From Curvibacter microcysteis (GTDB lineage: Bacteria; Pseudomonadota; Gammaproteobacteria; Burkholderiales; Burkholderiaceae_C), in NCBI RefSeq assembly GCF_028649435.1, contig NZ_JAQSIN010000006.1: 64,000 nucleotides of DNA; one strand, given 5' to 3'. Below, piece after piece: positions 61,642 through 64,000 of the stretch. The position numbers and the translations under genes were made by a program. The first letter of the stretch is position 1. Each line of letters begins with the position of its first letter. A model generated the notes under the pieces. The model had not been told where the DNA came from, searched no databases, and was given only the letters and a program-made list of their open reading frames with translations.

Positions 61642-62439
61642 ATGAAGAATGAACTGCTCCAGGTGCAAGGTTTGGGCAAGGCCTACCTGCCCAGCAAGCC
61701 CGTGTTCAGCGAGGTGTCCTTCACGCTCGACCGAGGCGAATTTGTCTGCATCATCGGTCACTCCGGCTGTGGCAAGACCACCATCCTGAACGTGCTGGCG
61801 GGCCTGGACCAGGCCAGCGCAGGCCATGTGTTCATGGAAGGGCGCGAGGTCGTCGGGCCCAGCCTGGAGCGCGGTGTCGTGTTTCAAAGCCATGCCCTCA
61901 TGCCCTGGTTGACCGTGCGGCAGAACATCGCGTTTGCCGTCAAGTCACGCTGGCCCGATTGGCGCGCGGCCCAGGTCAATGAGCATGTCGAAAAGTTCGT
62001 CGCCCTGGTGGGCCTGAGCCCGGCCATCGACAAAAAGCCCTCGCAGTTGTCGGGCGGCATGAAGCAGCGCGTGGGCATTGCCCGGGCCTTCAGTATTCAG
62101 CCCAAGATGCTCTTGCTGGACGAGCCCTTTGGGGCCTTGGACGCGCTCACCCGCGGCACCATCCAGGACGAGCTGATGGCCATCGTGCGCCAGACGCAGC
62201 AGACCGTGTTCATGATCACCCACGACGTGGACGAGGCTATTTTGCTGGCCGACCGCATCCTGCTCATGAGCAACGGCAGCGAAACCGCGGAGGGCTACCG
62301 CCCTGGCGGCATGGCCGAGGTGGTGGTCAACCCGCTGCCGCGCGAGCGCACCCGGGCCAGCCTGCACCACCTGGACGGCTACTACGCGCTGCGCAACCAC
62401 ATCGTGGACTTTCTGGTCAGCCGCGCCAAGGCGCACTGA
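61642..62439 (+). CDS. cynD: NrtD/CynD-type ABC transporter ATP-binding protein
   Basis: 265 residues from ATG 61642, which has AGGGA 6 bases upstream; an in-frame ATG at 61585 overlapping the permease end is the alternative. Walker A GHSGCGKTT near residue 40, signature LSGGMKQRVGIARAF, Walker B MLLLDEPFGALD, switch His in MITHDVDEAI. It powers the cyanate/nitrate-type importer. cynS follows 113 bases later after a possible attenuator hairpin. Confidence 0.92.
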   Translation: MKNELLQVQGLGKAYLPSKPVFSEVSFTLDRGEFVCIIGHSGCGKTTILNVLAGLDQASAGHVFMEGREVVGPSLERGVVFQSHALMPWLTVRQNIAFAVKSRWPDWRAAQVNEHVEKFVALVGLSPAIDKKPSQLSGGMKQRVGIARAFSIQPKMLLLDEPFGALDALTRGTIQDELMAIVRQTQQTVFMITHDVDEAILLADRILLMSNGSETAEGYRPGGMAEVVVNPLPRERTRASLHHLDGYYALRNHIVDFLVSRAKAH

Positions 62440-62486
62440 GCCCCTTTCCCGCAGACACCCCGACAGGCACCCGGGTCCCCTGGACC

Positions 62487-62514
62487 CAGGGCGGGGCGGC
62501 CTGCGCCCTGTTTT
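62487..62514 (+). terminator. Attenuator-like hairpin between ATPase and cyanase genes
   Basis: CAGGGCG/CGCCCTG stem with a 10-base loop, followed by TTTT. The sequence TGTTTTCAACCC is repeated twice (62509-62520 and 62526-62537) just after it. It may reduce or separate cynS transcription. Confidence 0.5.
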
Positions 62515-62552
62515 CAACCCGGCCTTGTTTTCAACCCACCCAAGGAGTCACC

Positions 62553-62996
62553 ATGAACCGCAACGACGTCACTGAAAAAATCATCTCCACCAAAGTGCTC
62601 AAGGGCATCAAGTGGGAGGCCGTGGCCAAGAAGCTCGGCCAGTCCAAGGAATGGACCACGGCGCTGTGCCTGGGCCAGATGACGGCCAGCCCCGAGCAGG
62701 CCAAGCTGCTGGGCAAGATCTTCGGCCTGACCGTGGAAGAGCAAAAGTGGCTGCAAGTCGTGCCCTACAAGGGCTCGCTGCCCACGCCCGTGCCCACCGA
62801 CCCGCTGATCTACCGCTGGTACGAAATCGTCAGCGTGTACGGCAGCACCATCAAGGAGCTGATCCACGAGGAATTTGGCGACGGCATCATGAGCGCCATC
62901 GACTTCAGCATGGACATCCAGCGCCAGGCCGACCCCAAGGGGGACCGCGTCAATGTCGTGCTGTCGGGCAAGTTCCTGCCCTACAAGACCTACTGA
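62553..62996 (+). CDS. cynS: Cyanate hydratase (cyanase) CynS
   Basis: Converts cyanate plus bicarbonate to ammonia and CO2; cytoplasmic homodecamer of dimers. 147 residues starting MNRNDVTEKIISTKVLKG, with AAGGAG upstream. N-terminal helix-turn-helix-like domain, then the catalytic C-terminal part with Arg88, Glu91 and Ser114, which correspond to E. coli Arg96, Glu99 and Ser122 at a constant offset of 8. All catalytic residues are present. Last gene of the cyanate operon, controlled upstream by a two-component pair. Confidence 0.97.
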   Translation: MNRNDVTEKIISTKVLKGIKWEAVAKKLGQSKEWTTALCLGQMTASPEQAKLLGKIFGLTVEEQKWLQVVPYKGSLPTPVPTDPLIYRWYEIVSVYGSTIKELIHEEFGDGIMSAIDFSMDIQRQADPKGDRVNVVLSGKFLPYKTY

Positions 62997-63065
62997 GTCC
63001 GCAGGGGCTGGGGGCGCAGGCGTTAAGCTCGGGGCCGTTTTGATTCCCCGACCTTGAAGCCGCCC

Positions 63066-64000
63066 ATGCGCATCCAGACCCTCCGCGACCGCCTGCGCGC
63101 CCTTGGCGCGCGACCCGCCCACGAGCAGCGCGTGCTGCGCCTGTGGGCCCAGGCCTTGCCGCAGGACCAGGGCCGGCGCCGGCTGGAGGACTTCATGCCC
63201 ACCGCCTTGCGCGAGGCCCTGCCAGCCCTCAGCGCCGAGCTGGAGGGCCTGGCCCGGCTGCAGTCGCAGCACCCGGGCGAGGACGGCTCGGCCCGTCTGT
63301 TGGTCACCCTGGCCGATGGCCAGTCGGTCGAAAGCGTGCTGCTGCCGCGCGACGGGCTGTGTGTGTCCACGCAGCTGGGTTGCGCCGTGGGCTGCGTGTT
63401 TTGCATGACTGGGCGCGAGGGCCTGTTGCGTCAATTGGGCAGCGCCGAGATCGTGGCCCAGGTGGCGCTGGCGCGGCGCCTGCGTCCGGTCAAAAAAGTG
63501 GTGTTCATGGGCATGGGCGAGCCCGCGCACAACCTGGACAACGTGCTGGAAGCCATCGAGCTGCTGGGCACCGAGGGCAACATCGGCCATAAGAACCTGG
63601 TGTTCTCCACCGTGGGCGACCCGCGCGCCTTTGAGCGCCTGCCCCAAGGCCGGGTCAAACCCGCGCTGGCCTTGTCCTTGCACACCAGCCGTGCCGACCT
63701 GCGCGAGCAACTGCTGCCGCGCGCACCGCGCTTCACACCCGAAGCCCTGGTGGAGGCTGGCGAGCACTACGCCCGCTTGACCGGCTACCCGGTGCAGTAC
63801 CAGTGGACCTTGCTCGAAGGCATCAACGACACCGAGGACGAGTTGGCCGGCATCGTGCGCCTGTTGAAGGGCAAGTACGGCGTGCTCAACATGATCCCCT
63901 ACAACAGCGTGCCCGATCTGCCCTACCGCCGCCCCAGCTGGGAGCGCGCTGCCGAGATCGCCCGTCAGCTGCACCGCCAGGGCGTGCTGACCAAGCTGCG
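63066..64000 (+). CDS. RlmN-like radical SAM RNA methyltransferase, 3' end cut by window
   Basis: 311 complete codons are visible. Starts MRIQTLRDRLRALGARPAHE. The radical SAM cluster CAVGCVFCM (C-x3-C-x2-C) lies near residue 113, followed by VVFMGMGEPAHNLDNVLEAI and the SAM-binding middle region ALALSLHTSRADLR. True RlmN modifies A2503 of 23S rRNA and tRNA; this one departs from RlmN in the block after the MGEP motif, so it may be a paralogue. The distal catalytic Cys region falls beyond the window. It does not belong to the cyanate operon. Confidence 0.82.
   Translation, partial: MRIQTLRDRLRALGARPAHEQRVLRLWAQALPQDQGRRRLEDFMPTALREALPALSAELEGLARLQSQHPGEDGSARLLVTLADGQSVESVLLPRDGLCVSTQLGCAVGCVFCMTGREGLLRQLGSAEIVAQVALARRLRPVKKVVFMGMGEPAHNLDNVLEAIELLGTEGNIGHKNLVFSTVGDPRAFERLPQGRVKPALALSLHTSRADLREQLLPRAPRFTPEALVEAGEHYARLTGYPVQYQWTLLEGINDTEDELAGIVRLLKGKYGVLNMIPYNSVPDLPYRRPSWERAAEIARQLHRQGVLTKL

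Overview
High-GC chromosomal DNA of a betaproteobacterium, most likely Burkholderiales/Comamonadaceae. This is inferred from the HAAT (branched-chain amino acid type) and Bug/TTT substrate-binding proteins, the CaiB/HMG-CoA-lyase style catabolic genes, the cyanate operon and a Comamonadaceae-type intergenic repeat. No rRNA, tRNA, insertion sequence or prophage was recognised. Both window edges cut genes.

Layout. (1) 1-7.0 kb, minus: a HAAT importer (livF partial, substrate-binding protein, livM, livH, livG) with an acyl-CoA synthetase, divergent from a Crp/Fnr regulator across an 18-bp near-palindrome. (2) 7.1-13.0 kb: PilZ protein, periplasmic cupredoxin-like protein and a membrane GGDEF/EAL protein with degenerate GGNEF but intact EAL, then a pseudouridine synthase with a long Arg/Asp-rich tail. 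(3) 13.0-17.1 kb: DHH phosphoesterase, PfkB-family sugar kinase, and htpG behind a sigma32 promoter. (4) 17.2-31.7 kb: complete type I-E CRISPR-Cas locus: array 1 (21 repeats), cas3, casA-B-C-D-E, cas1, cas2, array 2 (56 repeats). (5) 32-41 kb: iron and metal genes (TonB receptor, PepSY protein, HemP, all near Fur-type sites), an acyl-CoA synthetase/GNAT protein, a deacetylase-family protein and MgtC. (6) 41-57 kb: a molybdopterin oxidoreductase, peptidases and amidohydrolases, acyl-CoA-binding protein, CoA-dependent catabolism, sulfatase, and small regulator/target pairs. (7) 57-63 kb: a PAS histidine kinase and LuxR-type response regulator ahead of a cyanate uptake and cyanase operon (cynABDS-like). 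(8) From 63.1 kb to the right edge: a partial RlmN-like radical SAM RNA methyltransferase.

The most interesting signal lies between cas3 and casA. On the minus strand, two degenerate CRISPR repeats flank a short pseudo-spacer. That pseudo-spacer matches a site about 80 bp away, just upstream of the Cascade genes. The site has a canonical AAG PAM and matches positions 1-5, 7-11 and 13, with the only early mismatches at 6 and 12, the bases that type I-E Cascade flips out. This is the signature expected of a Cas-regulating (CreR/CreA-type) guide that directs Cascade to its own promoter. The first gene downstream of the target is an undescribed 63-residue hydrophobic protein with a strong ribosome binding site, overlapping the casA start. 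The region could therefore be an autorepression circuit or a Cascade-guarded addiction module.
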